Below, in pieces: positions 1 to 8,609 of a stretch of DNA of 64,000 bases. Each line of letters starts with the position of its first letter. Positions within the stretch are counted from its first letter, which is position 1. The notes below the pieces were generated by a model, which worked only from the letters and a program-made list of their open reading frames with translations, was not told the DNA's origin and did not search any database. The stretch lies in contig NZ_CP157793.1 of assembly GCF_040110915.1 (NCBI RefSeq), forward strand, positions 1,500,939 through 1,564,938, read 5' to 3'. The DNA is from Stappia sp. Lineage in GTDB: Bacteria; Pseudomonadota; Alphaproteobacteria; Rhizobiales; Stappiaceae. Made by a program: the position numbers and the translations under genes.

Positions 1-63
1 ATGATTGATCGTGAAACGCGCCTTCCCGACTATCTGGATCGCGTAGCTTCGAAGACGTTGTGA
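1..63 (+). CDS. C-terminal end of an upstream gene (partial, unrecognised)
   Basis: A reading frame is open from the first base and stops with TGA at 61-63. The 20 visible residues end in DYLDRVASKTL. It could equally be a 20-codon open stretch beginning at the ATG at position 1, but a gene tail cut by the window edge is more likely because the next gene follows only 16 bases later. Too little is visible to name a family. In related Rhizobiales, pyruvate dehydrogenase genes often precede lipA, but nothing here confirms that. Confidence 0.3.
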   Translation: MIDRETRLPDYLDRVASKTL

Positions 64-79
64 GATCGGGGGACAGACT

Positions 80-328
80 ATGGACGTGAAGAATATTCTC
101 ATCTGGTGCGTGATCGGCATTCTCGCCGGCTGGCTGGCGAGCTTCGTGATCGGCGGCGGCGGTTTGATCCGGTACCTGCTGACGGGCCTGATCGGCGCCT
201 TCGTCGGCGGCTTCCTGTTCAGCCTGGTGGGCGTCAACGTCAACGTCGGCAACGCCTTCGTGAATCAGGTGATCGTCGCGGCCGTGGGGGCGATCGTCGT
301 CGTGCTGCTCGCGCGGGCGCTGGCATGA
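80..328 (+). CDS. GlsB/YeaQ/YmgE-family stress-response membrane protein
   Basis: An 82-residue protein of the transglycosylase-associated (GlsB/YeaQ/YmgE) family, small inner-membrane proteins linked to envelope and general stress; the biochemical role is unknown. It consists of three hydrophobic segments, roughly residues 5-25, 31-52 and 60-80, separated by glycine-rich turns (IGGGG, GLIGAFVGG), the family signature. The ATG at 80 follows a GGGGACAG stretch. A second family member lies at 1449-1688 on the same strand; the two were probably once closer and are now separated by an AT-rich gene. The family call is firm; function is inferred from family only. Confidence 0.85.
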   Translation: MDVKNILIWCVIGILAGWLASFVIGGGGLIRYLLTGLIGAFVGGFLFSLVGVNVNVGNAFVNQVIVAAVGAIVVVLLARALA

Positions 329-382
329 GCCTGATCCGACGAATTGGAAAATCATAAAATAGCGAGTATTCTGAGGTTTAAA

Positions 383-1429
383 ATGAATGTATTAAGATTG
401 AAATTTTTGGCTTTTATTATCTTTCTTGCCAATATATATTTTGTGCAAGCAGGTTACAAGAATGAAAATATTATAGATATAAATTTTGATAAAAATGGAT
501 GGCTTTCCGTTTGCTTGTCGGACCGCATTTCTTTAGAGCAATTGGAAGAAGTTACTGATTATATATTAAATAAAAGAGACTATAGTAATGTGAAAGTTAT
601 CCGATACTTGATTGACGGGTGTCGTAGTAATAGTGCGTGGGCGCTTGCTAGAATGGACCGGCAGTCTGAGGGCCAGAGTGAGTTTGTTTTGAAAATCACG
701 GGATTCACGAAAAATGAATGGTTAGCGTTTGGCCGGGACAAGAAGCTTTTTCCTGATGAGGCAACTGTTTTCGGTTATTGGGATTTTCCTAATCAGGGCA
801 TTTTTAAAAGCGAATTAGCGGCATATGAATGGAATGGGCGTAAGTATGTATATCATCGGTTTCATGACGGCTCTGGGACTCCAGACGAGGTTATATTCAA
901 GCAGCAAAAAAACCGAACAAAAATATTGTATCCGGATGATAACACTAGGTTTTGGGTGATTGGGCAGGATAAAAGCATAGAGCTTTGGGACAGCGAGGGG
1001 CCAATTCCAGGCTGGCGCGCCAAAAACAAAATGGTGGCGCAGGAGAATGTTTACGATTTGAAATGCGAGGTGAGCCGCCCCAAAATTTGGAGTGATTTTA
1101 AATTCGATGACTTCGGAATGAGAGGCAAGAAGGAATTTATCCGAATCGACGTGTTCATTAGTGATGGTTTTATTGATGATGCGAAAAGCATCGCTAAAAG
1201 TAGTGCTCCTATTATAAAAAGGATGCGTCATTTTGATCAGGTCGAGTATTATTTTTACGTTTTTGGATCGGATAATTGGTTTTATTATACTGCACACACG
1301 CCGAAGACGGAGCGGCTTATATTTCGGAGGCGCAACTGGGAGCCTGATTCGATTGGCGAAGATGTGCCGAGAACAAATAAATGCCTAAAGGAAATTGAAG
1401 GGGCAATTTCTTCTGTATTGCCACCGTGA
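383..1429 (+). CDS. Exported protein of unknown function encoded in an AT-rich island
   Basis: A 348-residue protein I do not recognise. The ATG at 383 is preferred over the in-frame ATG at 344 because a GAGG Shine-Dalgarno lies 6 bases upstream and the resulting N-terminus (MNVLRLKFLAFIIFLANIYF, ending VQAG) is a textbook signal peptide, so export to periplasm or surface is likely. The mature part is mixed alpha/beta in appearance, rich in aromatic residues and lysine, with cysteines at a few scattered sites and no repeated motif or obvious catalytic signature. Base composition is unlike everything else here: 25% GC by count in 361-420 and 35% in 1081-1140, against 68% in 181-240. Codon use (AAA, ATT, TTT, TAT) matches the low GC. 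It sits between two GlsB-type genes, which suggests a transferred gene inserted between neighbours. The frame is intact, so it may be expressed. Confidence 0.75.
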   Translation: MNVLRLKFLAFIIFLANIYFVQAGYKNENIIDINFDKNGWLSVCLSDRISLEQLEEVTDYILNKRDYSNVKVIRYLIDGCRSNSAWALARMDRQSEGQSEFVLKITGFTKNEWLAFGRDKKLFPDEATVFGYWDFPNQGIFKSELAAYEWNGRKYVYHRFHDGSGTPDEVIFKQQKNRTKILYPDDNTRFWVIGQDKSIELWDSEGPIPGWRAKNKMVAQENVYDLKCEVSRPKIWSDFKFDDFGMRGKKEFIRIDVFISDGFIDDAKSIAKSSAPIIKRMRHFDQVEYYFYVFGSDNWFYYTAHTPKTERLIFRRRNWEPDSIGEDVPRTNKCLKEIEGAISSVLPP

Positions 1430-1448
1430 CAGGGGAGTGTGTGGATAA

Positions 1449-1688
1449 GTGACCTTGTTGTTCTGGATCGTTATCGGCCTGATCGCCGGCGCGGTGGCGC
1501 ATCGCGTGCTCAACAGCCGGGGCGGGTTCATCGGCTCGCTGGTGGTCGGCCTGCTCGGTTCCCTGGTCGGCGGCAAGCTCGCCGAGATCCTGCGCCTCAA
1601 TGTGACCGGCGGCTTTCTCGACCAACTCGTCGTCGCCACGCTGGGGGCGATCCTCTTCCTGTTCCTGTGGCGCAAGCTCTTCCGCTGA
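1449..1688 (+). CDS. GlsB/YeaQ/YmgE-family membrane protein, second copy
   Basis: A 79-residue protein with the same three-segment hydrophobic, glycine-rich plan as the gene at 80-328 (WIVIGLIAGAVAH, SLVVGLLGSLVGG, VVATLGAILFLFLW). The start is uncertain: GTG at 1449 has an AGGGGAG box about 11 bases upstream, and TTG at 1455 or 1458 is possible. The upstream sequence belongs to the AT-rich island boundary, so the original leader may have been replaced. Sequence identity with the first copy is modest, so these look like old paralogues rather than a recent duplication. Membrane-located; role in stress inferred from family. Confidence 0.8.
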   Translation: MTLLFWIVIGLIAGAVAHRVLNSRGGFIGSLVVGLLGSLVGGKLAEILRLNVTGGFLDQLVVATLGAILFLFLWRKLFR

Positions 1689-1715
1689 GCGACCCTTCCG
1701 CTGGAGATTTGACGC

Positions 1716-2159
1716 ATGGACGCGCAGACGCCCTTGCCCGACGACCGTCTCGAGGCCTATCCCGCCGTCAGTACGGACAAGCTGCGCTACGCCGACACGG
1801 ATGCGCAGGGCCATGTCAACAACGCGGTCTTCTCGACCTTCCTGGAAACCGGGCGGGTCGAGATCTTCCGCAGCGGGGAGGGGATCATCGCCGATCCCGG
1901 ATGCGCCTTCGTGATCGCGCGGCTGGAGCTCGATTTCCTCAAGGAGATCACCTGTCCGGGCACGGTGGAGATCGGCACGCGGGTGGAGCGGATCGGTCGC
2001 AGTTCGATGACGCTCGCGCAGGGCGTCTTCCAGGACGGGGTGCAGGCGGCACGGGCGCGCAGCGTGATCGTGCAGATGGACGAGGCGACGCGCAAGTCGC
2101 GCGCGCTGTCGCGTCATGCCGTCGCGCATCTGACACGGCTCATGCCGAACACCGCGTGA
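1716..2159 (+). CDS. Acyl-CoA thioesterase, hotdog fold (FcbC/YbgC type)
   Basis: A 147-residue single-domain hotdog thioesterase, expected to hydrolyse a short or aromatic acyl-CoA in the cytoplasm. The diagnostic N-terminal stretch is [15 protein letters not shown] (about residues 25-39), in which the Asp and the HVNN turn form the active-site region of the 4-hydroxybenzoyl-CoA thioesterase branch. The length is normal for the family. It lies 27 bases after the small membrane protein gene and 88 bases before lipA, all on the plus strand. The substrate cannot be told from sequence. No oddity. Confidence 0.85.
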   Translation: MDAQTPLPDDRLEAYPAVSTDKLRYADTDAQGHVNNAVFSTFLETGRVEIFRSGEGIIADPGCAFVIARLELDFLKEITCPGTVEIGTRVERIGRSSMTLAQGVFQDGVQAARARSVIVQMDEATRKSRALSRHAVAHLTRLMPNTA

Positions 2160-2247
2160 AGCGCGGAAAGTGCCCGCCTGCCGTGCCCCGGCACGTCCGG
2201 CCACAGAGAACTTGACGTTTCCCCGCAACAACGACACTTACAGGCCC

Positions 2248-3243
2248 ATGGTTACGATCCTCGACACCGTTTCGACGCCGACCGCAGGCGCCACTGCCGC
2301 CGAACAGCGGCCTCGCCATCCGGAAAAGGCGCATCGGCCCGACAATCCGATCCAGCGCAAGCCGGCCTGGATCCGCGTCAAGGCGCCGACGTCTCCGGTC
2401 TATCGCGAGACGCAGCAGGTGGTGCGCAGCAACAACCTCGTCACCGTGTGCGAGGAAGCGGGCTGCCCCAACATCGGCGAATGCTGGTCGAAGAAGCACG
2501 CGAGCTTCATGATCCTGGGCGACACCTGCACCCGCGCCTGCGCCTTCTGCAACGTGCGCACCGGCATGCCCGGTCCGGTCGACCCCGAGGAGCCGCGCGG
2601 CGTGGCCGAGGCGGTCGCGACCATGGGGCTCGAGCATGTGGTCATCACGTCGGTCGACCGCGACGACCTCGACGACGGCGGCGCGCAGCATTTCGCCGAC
2701 GTGATCCACGCCATTCGCGCCCGCTCTCCGGGCACGACGGTGGAGGTGCTGACGCCCGATTTCCTGCGCAAGCCCGGTGCCCTGGAAACGGTGGTGGCCG
2801 CCCGCCCCGACGTCTTCAACCACAATCTGGAGACCGTGCCGTCCAAGTATCTGACGGTCCGCCCCGGCGCGCGCTACTTCCATTCGATCCGACTTCTGCA
2901 GCAGGTGAAGGAGATCGACCCGACCATGTTCACCAAGTCGGGGATCATGGTGGGGCTCGGAGAAGAGCGCAACGAGGTGCTGCAGTTGATGGACGACCTG
3001 CGTTCGGCCGATGTGGACTTCCTGACCATCGGCCAGTATCTGCAGCCCAGTTCCAAGCATCATGCGGTGGCGCGCTTCGTCACGCCGGAGGAATTCAAGG
3101 CGTTCGAGAAGATCGCCTATGCCAAGGGCTTCCTGAAGGTGTCGGCGAGCCCGCTGACGCGCTCGTCGCATCATGCGGGCGAGGACTTCGCGGATCTGCG
3201 CAAGGCGCGGGCAGCGAAGCTCGGGACCGGGCTCGACGGTTGA
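2248..3243 (+). CDS. lipA: Lipoyl synthase (radical SAM)
   Basis: A 331-residue enzyme that inserts two sulfurs into protein-bound octanoyl groups to form lipoyl cofactor for 2-oxoacid dehydrogenases. Both iron-sulfur motifs are present: the auxiliary cluster cysteines C68, C73, C79 in [13 protein letters not shown], and the radical-SAM motif C94-TRA-C98-AF-C101. The conserved C-terminal RSSHHA sequence supplies the serine ligand. The ATG at 2248 is chosen because it gives the usual family length; the frame is open upstream to 2170 with a basic, unlikely N-terminus. It begins the conserved Rhizobiales run lipA - ratA - pncC - ispDF. Confidence 0.96.
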   Translation: MVTILDTVSTPTAGATAAEQRPRHPEKAHRPDNPIQRKPAWIRVKAPTSPVYRETQQVVRSNNLVTVCEEAGCPNIGECWSKKHASFMILGDTCTRACAFCNVRTGMPGPVDPEEPRGVAEAVATMGLEHVVITSVDRDDLDDGGAQHFADVIHAIRARSPGTTVEVLTPDFLRKPGALETVVAARPDVFNHNLETVPSKYLTVRPGARYFHSIRLLQQVKEIDPTMFTKSGIMVGLGEERNEVLQLMDDLRSADVDFLTIGQYLQPSSKHHAVARFVTPEEFKAFEKIAYAKGFLKVSASPLTRSSHHAGEDFADLRKARAAKLGTGLDG

Positions 3244-3386
3244 GATGCCGCAGTGCACGGTGCCGGGATCGGAGAATCGCGGCAGGCTTGCCCCTTCGAA
3301 GCGGTGAGCCGGAGCTGTGACACGCCCGACTGACATGCCCGACGCCGACGGTGCGGCGGTGTGTGCGAGCGAAAACGTGAGTGAGA

Positions 3387-3842
3387 ATGCCGTCCTTTCA
3401 GACCACGCATAAGGTGGGCCATTCGGCCGAGGACATGTTCGCCCTTGTCGCGGATGTGGAGAAATACCCGGAATTCGTGCCGCTGTGCGAGGCGCTGCAT
3501 GTGCGCGGCCGGCGCGACCTCGACGGGGGACGCAGCCTTCTGGTCGCCGACATGACAGTGTCCTACAAGCTGTTTCGCGAGACCTTCACCAGCCGGGTGA
3601 CGCTCGATCCGGCGCGCAACGAGATCCTGGTCGAATATCTCGACGGGCCGTTTCGGCATCTGGAAAACCGCTGGACCTTCACGCCCGTGGATGAGGGGAC
3701 AAGCGAGGTCGGCTTCTTCATTGCCTATGAATTCAAGAGCCGCGCGCTCAGCGCGCTGATGTCGGCGATGTTCGACCGTGCCTTCCGCAAGTTCTCAGAC
3801 GCCTTCGAGGCACGCGCAGACAGGGTCTACGGCGTTGGGTGA
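3387..3842 (+). CDS. RatA / Coq10-family START-domain protein
   Basis: A 151-residue protein of the polyketide-cyclase/START superfamily. Alphaproteobacterial members correspond to mitochondrial COQ10, a ubiquinone-binding chaperone; databases often name them RatA, after the E. coli protein reported to block 70S assembly. Motifs: VGHSAEDMFALVADVEKYPEFVP at the N-terminus and FFIAYEFKSRALSALM near the end. The ATG at 3387 is preferred over the GTG at 3381, which overlaps a possible GTGAG ribosome site. It follows lipA by 143 bases, as in related genomes. The stop codon lies inside a run of about 31-bp tandem repeats (3831-3945). A ubiquinone role is more likely than a toxin role. Confidence 0.88.
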   Translation: MPSFQTTHKVGHSAEDMFALVADVEKYPEFVPLCEALHVRGRRDLDGGRSLLVADMTVSYKLFRETFTSRVTLDPARNEILVEYLDGPFRHLENRWTFTPVDEGTSEVGFFIAYEFKSRALSALMSAMFDRAFRKFSDAFEARADRVYGVG

Positions 3843-3945
3843 GCACGCGCCAAAAAGAAAAAGGCGTCGGGTAGGCACGCGCCGAAAGAAAGAGGCGTCG
3901 GGTGAGCACGCGCCAAGAGACCAAGCCGTCGGGTGAGGGCTCGCC
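3831..3945. repeat. 31-bp tandem repeat, about 3.7 copies, across the ratA stop codon
   Basis: Units begin at 3831, 3863, 3894 and 3925 and share GGCGT(C/T)GGGT(G)AG(C)ACGCGCC followed by a purine-rich A/G tail. Spacing is 32, 31 and 31 bases; the fourth unit is cut short next to the stop of the convergent gene at 3946. The first unit contains the last codons and stop of ratA, so the array probably arose by tandem duplication of the gene end. Adenine-rich tails differ between units, so it is not brand new. Confidence 0.85.
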
Positions 3946-4398
3946 CTACTTCGCGTGAAAACTCGGGGTGGTCTCGCCGGAATTCTTCAGTCCCTGAAAC
4001 GCCTTGCGGATATGTGTAAAGCGCTGCTGGCGGTTGAGCGCGGCCTGGCTGGCGCGCATCACGACGTGGTTTTCGCCCTCGACACCGATATCGGCCAGCG
4101 TCACCTGCTTCTGGGGGTCCGGACAGATGCGGAACCAGCCGTTGCCCTCGTTATACTCCAGACCGACGCTGCGGCCTTCCTCGGCCTCATAGCCCATCCA
4201 GGCGACGGTTGCTGTGCGCGCGAAATAGGGCTGCCCGCAAAGGGTCACCGCGTGCAGTGACTCGGAGTTGCGCTCGAACACGCGGTGGCTGGACACGAAG
4301 GTGCCGTCGGTCTGGCGGGAAATCACATAGAAGTCCCCGGCCCAGGCGGGCGAGGCGAGGCAAAGGCAGAGGATCGCGGTCAGTCGGGCGCGCGGCAT
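3946..4398 (-). CDS. Exported hypothetical protein, about 150 residues
   Basis: The chosen start at 4398 gives MPRARLTAILCLCLASPAWA, a signal peptide with an AWA-G cleavage site, and has an AGGAG box 6 bases upstream; a longer reading to 4485 is unlikely. The mature protein of about 130 residues begins GDFYVISRQTDGTFVSSHRV, has two cysteines that could pair (in TLCGQPYF and RICPDP), and ends in a basic helix-like tail. I do not recognise a family. It is convergent with ratA and codirectional with pncC-ispDF, with about 100 bases between. A periplasmic role is inferred from the signal peptide only. Confidence 0.75.
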   Translation of the reverse strand: MPRARLTAILCLCLASPAWAGDFYVISRQTDGTFVSSHRVFERNSESLHAVTLCGQPYFARTATVAWMGYEAEEGRSVGLEYNEGNGWFRICPDPQKQVTLADIGVEGENHVVMRASQAALNRQQRFTHIRKAFQGLKNSGETTPSFHAK

Positions 4399-4497
4399 GG
4401 ATGGCTCCTGTTCGACGCCCGGAATGTGCGCTCGTTCGTCTTTCCAAACAATTGCTTGCGGGCAAACTTCGTCGCCCGTGGACAACGCCCGATTACG

Positions 4498-4992
4498 TCA
4501 ATCGATCAAATGCAACAGACCTTCGAGGGCCTGCGCCACGGCGGCTTGGCGGATCTCGCCGCGTCCAAGCGCGCCGAAGCGCCGCTCGACGTGCCGGACG
4601 GGCCGCCCCTTGCGGGCGAAGCCGAAATGCACCAGCCCGACCGGCTTCGCCTGTGAGCCGCCGCCGGGCCCGGCGATCCCCGTAACGGACACCGCCGCAT
4701 CGGCCCGCGAGGCGGCGAGCGCGCCTTCGGCCATGGCCATCGCGACCTCGCGGCTCACCGCGCCATGGGCGGCGATCATGTCGGCCGGCACGCCGAGGAG
4801 CTCGGTCTTCGCGTCGTTCGAATAGGTGACGAAGCCCCGCTCGACGACGGCGGAGGCGCCGGACAGCTCCGTTAGCAGCGCGGCGATCAACCCGCCGGTG
4901 CAGCTTTCCGCCGTGGCGAGGGTCAGACCCGCCTCCGTGTAGCGGCGCAAAACGGCCTCGGCCTGCGCAAGCAGGGAGCTGGTATCGGTCAT
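4498..4992 (-). CDS. pncC: CinA C-terminal-type nicotinamide-nucleotide amidohydrolase
   Basis: A 164-residue protein corresponding to the C-terminal domain of CinA (PncC), which deamidates nicotinamide mononucleotide to nicotinate mononucleotide in pyridine nucleotide recycling. Motifs: [12 protein letters not shown], with S30 in the family's catalytic Ser position, then [31 protein letters not shown] and [11 protein letters not shown]. It lacks the N-terminal molybdopterin-like domain of full CinA, as is usual in Rhizobiales. The ATG at 4992 overlaps the stop of ispDF in an ATGA arrangement, so the two are translationally coupled on the minus strand. Confidence 0.93.
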   Translation of the reverse strand: MTDTSSLLAQAEAVLRRYTEAGLTLATAESCTGGLIAALLTELSGASAVVERGFVTYSNDAKTELLGVPADMIAAHGAVSREVAMAMAEGALAASRADAAVSVTGIAGPGGGSQAKPVGLVHFGFARKGRPVRHVERRFGALGRGEIRQAAVAQALEGLLHLID

Positions 4993-6266
4993 GAGCGGGT
5001 CTCGTCCTGCGTGCCGTCGTCCATCTCTGCCTCGGACCATGGCAAACGCAGGGTGGCGGAGGCAAGGGCCGCGATGCCCTCGCGGCGCCCGGTGAAACCG
5101 AGCCGTTCCGACGTCGTGGCCTTGACCGACACGCGCCCGACCGGAAGGCCGCAGATCCCGGCGATGCGGGCGCGCATGGCCTCGCGATGCGGGCCGATCT
5201 TCGGCGTCTCGCAGACGATGGTGGCATCCAGATGCGCGATCATGCCGGCGCGGGCCCGCACCCGGTCGGCGGCGAAGGCGAGGAAGCGGTCGGAGGAGGC
5301 GCCGCGCCATTGCGGGTCGCTCGGCGGAAAATGATGGCCGATATCGCCGTCGCACAGGGCGGCGAGAACGGCATCGGTGAGGGCATGCAGCACGACATCC
5401 GCGTCGGAGTGTCCCTTCAGCCCGCGCGTGTGCGGGATCGCGATGCCACCGAGCATCACGTGGTCGCCCGGCTCGAAGGCGTGCACGTCGTAGGCGCTCG
5501 CCATGCGGATATCGGACAGGGCGGCCATGGCCTCCAGCTGACAGTGACGCCCGGCGTGCATCAGATCCTCCGGGGACGTGATCTTGACATTGGCCGGATC
5601 GCCGGCGGTGAAGACGACCGGATGCCCGGCCCATTCGGCGACGGCCGCATCGTCCGTCAGGCCCGTTTCGCCGGCCTCTGCGGCCCGCTCGTGCGCGGCG
5701 AGGATCGTGGCGAAGGCAAATCCCTGCGGCGTCTGGGCCGCGCGCAATCGGCTGCGGTCGACGGTGCCGGCGATCCCCATCCCGTCCGGCGTCACCTGTT
5801 TGAGCGTATCGGCGACGGCGGTGGCGGCAATCGCGGCCGGATGACCGGCGGCAAGGGCCTCGACACAGGCCGCAACCACCGTCCGCGTGACGAATGGTCG
5901 CGCCGCGTCGTGGATCAGAACGAAATCCGGCGCGGCTGCGGAAAGCGCGCGCAGACCTTCAAGCACCGACTGCTGACGCGTCGCCCCGCCCGTCACCGGC
6001 GGGCGCAGGTCCGCCGGGGCGTCGAAGCCGGCGACGGCGGCGTCATAGAGCGGCCGGTCGTCCGGGTGTATCACCACCTGCAGCACGTCGATGTCCGGGG
6101 CGGCGGCCAGGGCCTCCAGCGTGTGGCGAAGGATAGGCTTTCCGCCGATCTTGCGATATTGCTTCGGCCCGTCCGCCCCGCCGATCCGCGTCCCGCGCCC
6201 GGCCGCGACCACCAGCGCGGCGACGATGGGCGAGGGCGGCGTGTCGGCGTGGTCTGTGTCGGTCAT
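4989..6266 (-). CDS. ispDF: Bifunctional IspD/IspF isoprenoid enzyme
   Basis: A 425-residue fusion of two MEP-pathway enzymes. The N-terminal cytidylyltransferase (about residues 10-245) has [10 protein letters not shown] and [13 protein letters not shown] and makes CDP-methylerythritol. The C-terminal 2C-methyl-D-erythritol 2,4-cyclodiphosphate synthase (about residues 255-415) has the zinc-binding DVH and the [10 protein letters not shown] motif. The fusion is characteristic of Alphaproteobacteria and Campylobacterota. The ATG at 6266 (MTDTDHAD) fits the family; the frame continues upstream without a credible start. It is divergent from dusB across 197 bases, so both promoters lie in that gap. 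Confidence 0.95.
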   Translation of the reverse strand: MTDTDHADTPPSPIVAALVVAAGRGTRIGGADGPKQYRKIGGKPILRHTLEALAAAPDIDVLQVVIHPDDRPLYDAAVAGFDAPADLRPPVTGGATRQQSVLEGLRALSAAAPDFVLIHDAARPFVTRTVVAACVEALAAGHPAAIAATAVADTLKQVTPDGMGIAGTVDRSRLRAAQTPQGFAFATILAAHERAAEAGETGLTDDAAVAEWAGHPVVFTAGDPANVKITSPEDLMHAGRHCQLEAMAALSDIRMASAYDVHAFEPGDHVMLGGIAIPHTRGLKGHSDADVVLHALTDAVLAALCDGDIGHHFPPSDPQWRGASSDRFLAFAADRVRARAGMIAHLDATIVCETPKIGPHREAMRARIAGICGLPVGRVSVKATTSERLGFTGRREGIAALASATLRLPWSEAEMDDGTQDETRS

Positions 6267-6408
6267 TGCGGCGGTCTTCTTGTGTGACGCGTTGGGGGGT
6301 GAGCGCGGGCGCGGGGATCGGCGAAAGATCCCGGTGCAGGTTTGCCGCCTTCCGGCGCCGTTCACAAGCCCGATGGGCGGGCGGACGGAGATGGCGGGAA
6401 TTTCTCTC

Positions 6409-6436
6409 TTGCGGGCGCCGATGTGATGTCTATTCT
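6409..6436 (+). promoter_or_regulatory. Possible sigma70-type promoter for the dusB-ntr operon
   Basis: TTGCGG at 6409-6414 and TATTCT at 6431-6436 are separated by 16 bases, lie in a locally AT-rich pocket, and sit 28 bases before the dusB start at 6464. The match is moderate and no transcription start is visible. Confidence 0.35.
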
Positions 6437-6463
6437 ATAGGCAAAATTGAAAGTGCACATCAA

Positions 6464-7483
6464 ATGAGCATAGAAGATCGAGCCGCGATCCGGACTGACC
6501 TGCGCATCGGCGCCCTCCCGATTGCCGGCCGCGCCTTCCTGGCGCCGATGTCGGGCGTGACGGACGTTCCCTTCCGGCGGCTGGCGCATCGCTTCGGCGC
6601 CGGGCTGGTCGTGTCGGAAATGGTCGCCTGCGAGCAATTGGCCGACGGCCACCCGGAGACGCGCCTGCGCAGCGAGGGCGTCGACGGCGCCTTGCACGTG
6701 GTGCAGCTCGCCGGCCGCGAGGCGCGGTGGATGCGCGAGGGCGCGCGTCTGGCGCAGGCCGCCGGCGCCGACATCATCGACATCAACATGGGCTGCCCGG
6801 CCAAGAAGGTGACCTCGGGCTATTCCGGCTCCGCGCTGATGCGCGATCTCGATCATGCGCTGACGCTGATCGAGGCGACGGTCGAGGCCGTCGACGTGCC
6901 CGTCACGCTCAAGATGCGGCTCGGCTGGGATCATGACAGCCTGAACGCGCCCGATCTCGCCGCGCGGGCGGAAGCCGCCGGCGTGCGCATGGTGACCGTG
7001 CACGGGCGCACCCGCTGCCAGTTCTACAAGGGTTCGGCCGACTGGGACGCGATCCGCGCGGTGCGCGAGCGGATTTCCGTGCCGCTGGTCGCCAACGGCG
7101 ACTGCCGCTCCACGGAAGATGCACGCGAGATGATGGCGCGCTCCGGCGCCGACGCGGTGATGATCGGCCGCGCCGCCTACGGCCGGCCCTGGCTCGTCGG
7201 GCAGATCGCGGCGGAGCTTGCCGGAGCCCGGGCCCCGGCGACGCCGGTCGGCGCGGAGAAGGCCGATCTCGTCTGCGAGCACGTGGAGTTGATGCTCGGA
7301 CACTATGGCGCGCAGAAGGGCCTGCGGCTCGCCCGCAAGCACATCGCCTGGTATCTCGACGACACGCGGCCCGCGATGCCGGCCGACCTGCGCAAGGCGG
7401 TTCTGACGGCGACGGACGCCGGCTTCGTCCTGTCCACGCTGCACCGCTTTGTCGCGCAGGGCGCGGTGGAGGCGGCGGCATGA
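6464..7483 (+). CDS. dusB: tRNA dihydrouridine synthase B (NifR3)
   Basis: A 339-residue flavoprotein that reduces uridine in the tRNA D-loop. The N-terminal TIM barrel carries the catalytic cysteine C111 in [21 protein letters not shown], then [10 protein letters not shown] and the FMN-phosphate site [16 protein letters not shown]; a helical tRNA-binding domain follows from about residue 250. The start at 6464 matches family length; an open frame extends upstream without support. It is the first gene of the classic nifR3-ntrBC operon and overlaps ntrB by four bases (ATGA). The functional link between this tRNA enzyme and nitrogen control is unknown, although the gene order is old and widespread. 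Confidence 0.96.
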   Translation: MSIEDRAAIRTDLRIGALPIAGRAFLAPMSGVTDVPFRRLAHRFGAGLVVSEMVACEQLADGHPETRLRSEGVDGALHVVQLAGREARWMREGARLAQAAGADIIDINMGCPAKKVTSGYSGSALMRDLDHALTLIEATVEAVDVPVTLKMRLGWDHDSLNAPDLAARAEAAGVRMVTVHGRTRCQFYKGSADWDAIRAVRERISVPLVANGDCRSTEDAREMMARSGADAVMIGRAAYGRPWLVGQIAAELAGARAPATPVGAEKADLVCEHVELMLGHYGAQKGLRLARKHIAWYLDDTRPAMPADLRKAVLTATDAGFVLSTLHRFVAQGAVEAAA

Positions 7484-8589
7484 CGCCTTCAGCCCGCGCC
7501 GGCGAGGCCCGGTCCGTTTCGACCGCCATTCTCGACGCCCTGCCGCATCCGGTGATGCTGGTCGACCGGCAGGGATGCATCGCGCAGGCCAACACCGCCG
7601 CCGAGAGCTTCTTCGGCGCGAGCCTCCAGGTGCTCAGCCGTCATCCGCTGTCGCATTTCGTGCCCTTCGGCAGTCCGCTGCTGCTGCTGATCGCCCAGGT
7701 GCGCGATCGCGGCGCGCCGGTGAACGAATACAAGGTCGACATCAGCACGCCGCGCATCGGGTCGGAGAAGATCGTCGACATCATCGCCTCGCCGGTCACG
7801 GATGCGCCGGGCGCCGTCATGCTGATGCTGCAGGAGCGCGGCATGGCGGAGAAGATCGACCGCCAGCTCACGTCGCGCGGGGCGGCGCGCACCGTGTCGG
7901 GCCTTGCCACCATGCTGGCGCATGAGATCAAGAACCCGCTGTCGGGCATTCGCGGCGCGGCGCAGCTTCTGGAAGCCTCGGCGGCCGAGGAGGATCGCCC
8001 GCTGACCCGGCTGATCATGGACGAGGCCGACCGGGTGGTGAAGCTGGTCGACCGGATGGAGGTGTTTTCCGACGAGCGTCCCATCGAGCGCGAGCCGGTC
8101 AACATCCACGTGGTGCTCGACCATGTGCAGCGTCTGGCGCAATCGGGCTTCGCCCGCGAGGTGCCGATCGCCGTCGACTACGACCCCTCGCTGCCGATGG
8201 TCCATGCCAACCGCGACCAGCTGGTGCAGGTGTTTCTCAACCTGATCAAGAACGCGACGGAGGCCGTCGCCGGCGTCACCGGCGGCGAGATCACGCTGAC
8301 CACCGCCTATCGCCCGGGCATCCGCCTGTCGGTGCCGGGCTCGCGCGAGCGCGTCAGCCTGCCGCTGGAGTTCTGCGTGCGCGACAACGGTCCAGGCGTT
8401 CCCGACGATCTGCTGTCGCATCTCTTCGACCCCTTCGTGACCACCAAGGCGAACGGCTCCGGGCTCGGCCTCGCGCTGGTCGCCAAGATCATCGGCGACC
8501 ACGGCGGCGTGATCGAATGCGACAGCCAGCCGGGGCGCACCGTCTTTCGCATCCTGATGCCGGCCTACGCGACACAGGCCGGAACCTGA
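7480..8589 (+). CDS. ntrB: Nitrogen regulation sensor kinase/phosphatase NtrB
   Basis: A 369-residue cytoplasmic histidine kinase that phosphorylates or dephosphorylates NtrC according to PII status. An N-terminal PAS domain (about residues 12-120) is followed by the dimerisation/phosphoacceptor helix with H148 in [20 protein letters not shown] and a C-terminal ATPase domain with N, G1 and G2 boxes ([25 protein letters not shown]). There are no membrane segments, as expected for GlnL/NtrB. It starts inside the dusB stop and ends 20 bases before ntrC. Confidence 0.96.
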   Translation: MTPSARAGEARSVSTAILDALPHPVMLVDRQGCIAQANTAAESFFGASLQVLSRHPLSHFVPFGSPLLLLIAQVRDRGAPVNEYKVDISTPRIGSEKIVDIIASPVTDAPGAVMLMLQERGMAEKIDRQLTSRGAARTVSGLATMLAHEIKNPLSGIRGAAQLLEASAAEEDRPLTRLIMDEADRVVKLVDRMEVFSDERPIEREPVNIHVVLDHVQRLAQSGFAREVPIAVDYDPSLPMVHANRDQLVQVFLNLIKNATEAVAGVTGGEITLTTAYRPGIRLSVPGSRERVSLPLEFCVRDNGPGVPDDLLSHLFDPFVTTKANGSGLGLALVAKIIGDHGGVIECDSQPGRTVFRILMPAYATQAGT

Positions 8590-8609
8590 AAGCAGGGAAC
8601 ACCGCAATC

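Noticed and set aside
815..1297. A 160-codon open frame on the minus strand within the AT-rich island
   Set aside because: No ribosome site and no hydrophobic or domain pattern; it is antisense to the better-supported exported protein gene with a signal peptide.
80..1688. Tandem GlsB genes as insertion-sequence ends or a recombination duplication around the AT-rich gene
   Set aside because: The two genes share fold and family but not near-identical DNA, so they are not direct repeats created by insertion. No transposase or target duplication is visible.
3831..3945. A CRISPR array
   Set aside because: Units are adjacent with no unique spacers, have no palindromic repeat, and no cas gene lies nearby.
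3387..4398. A RatA toxin-antitoxin pair with the neighbouring small exported protein
   Set aside because: The neighbour is convergent and has a signal peptide, and no RnfH-like or antitoxin gene is present. The Coq10-type ubiquinone role fits the context better.
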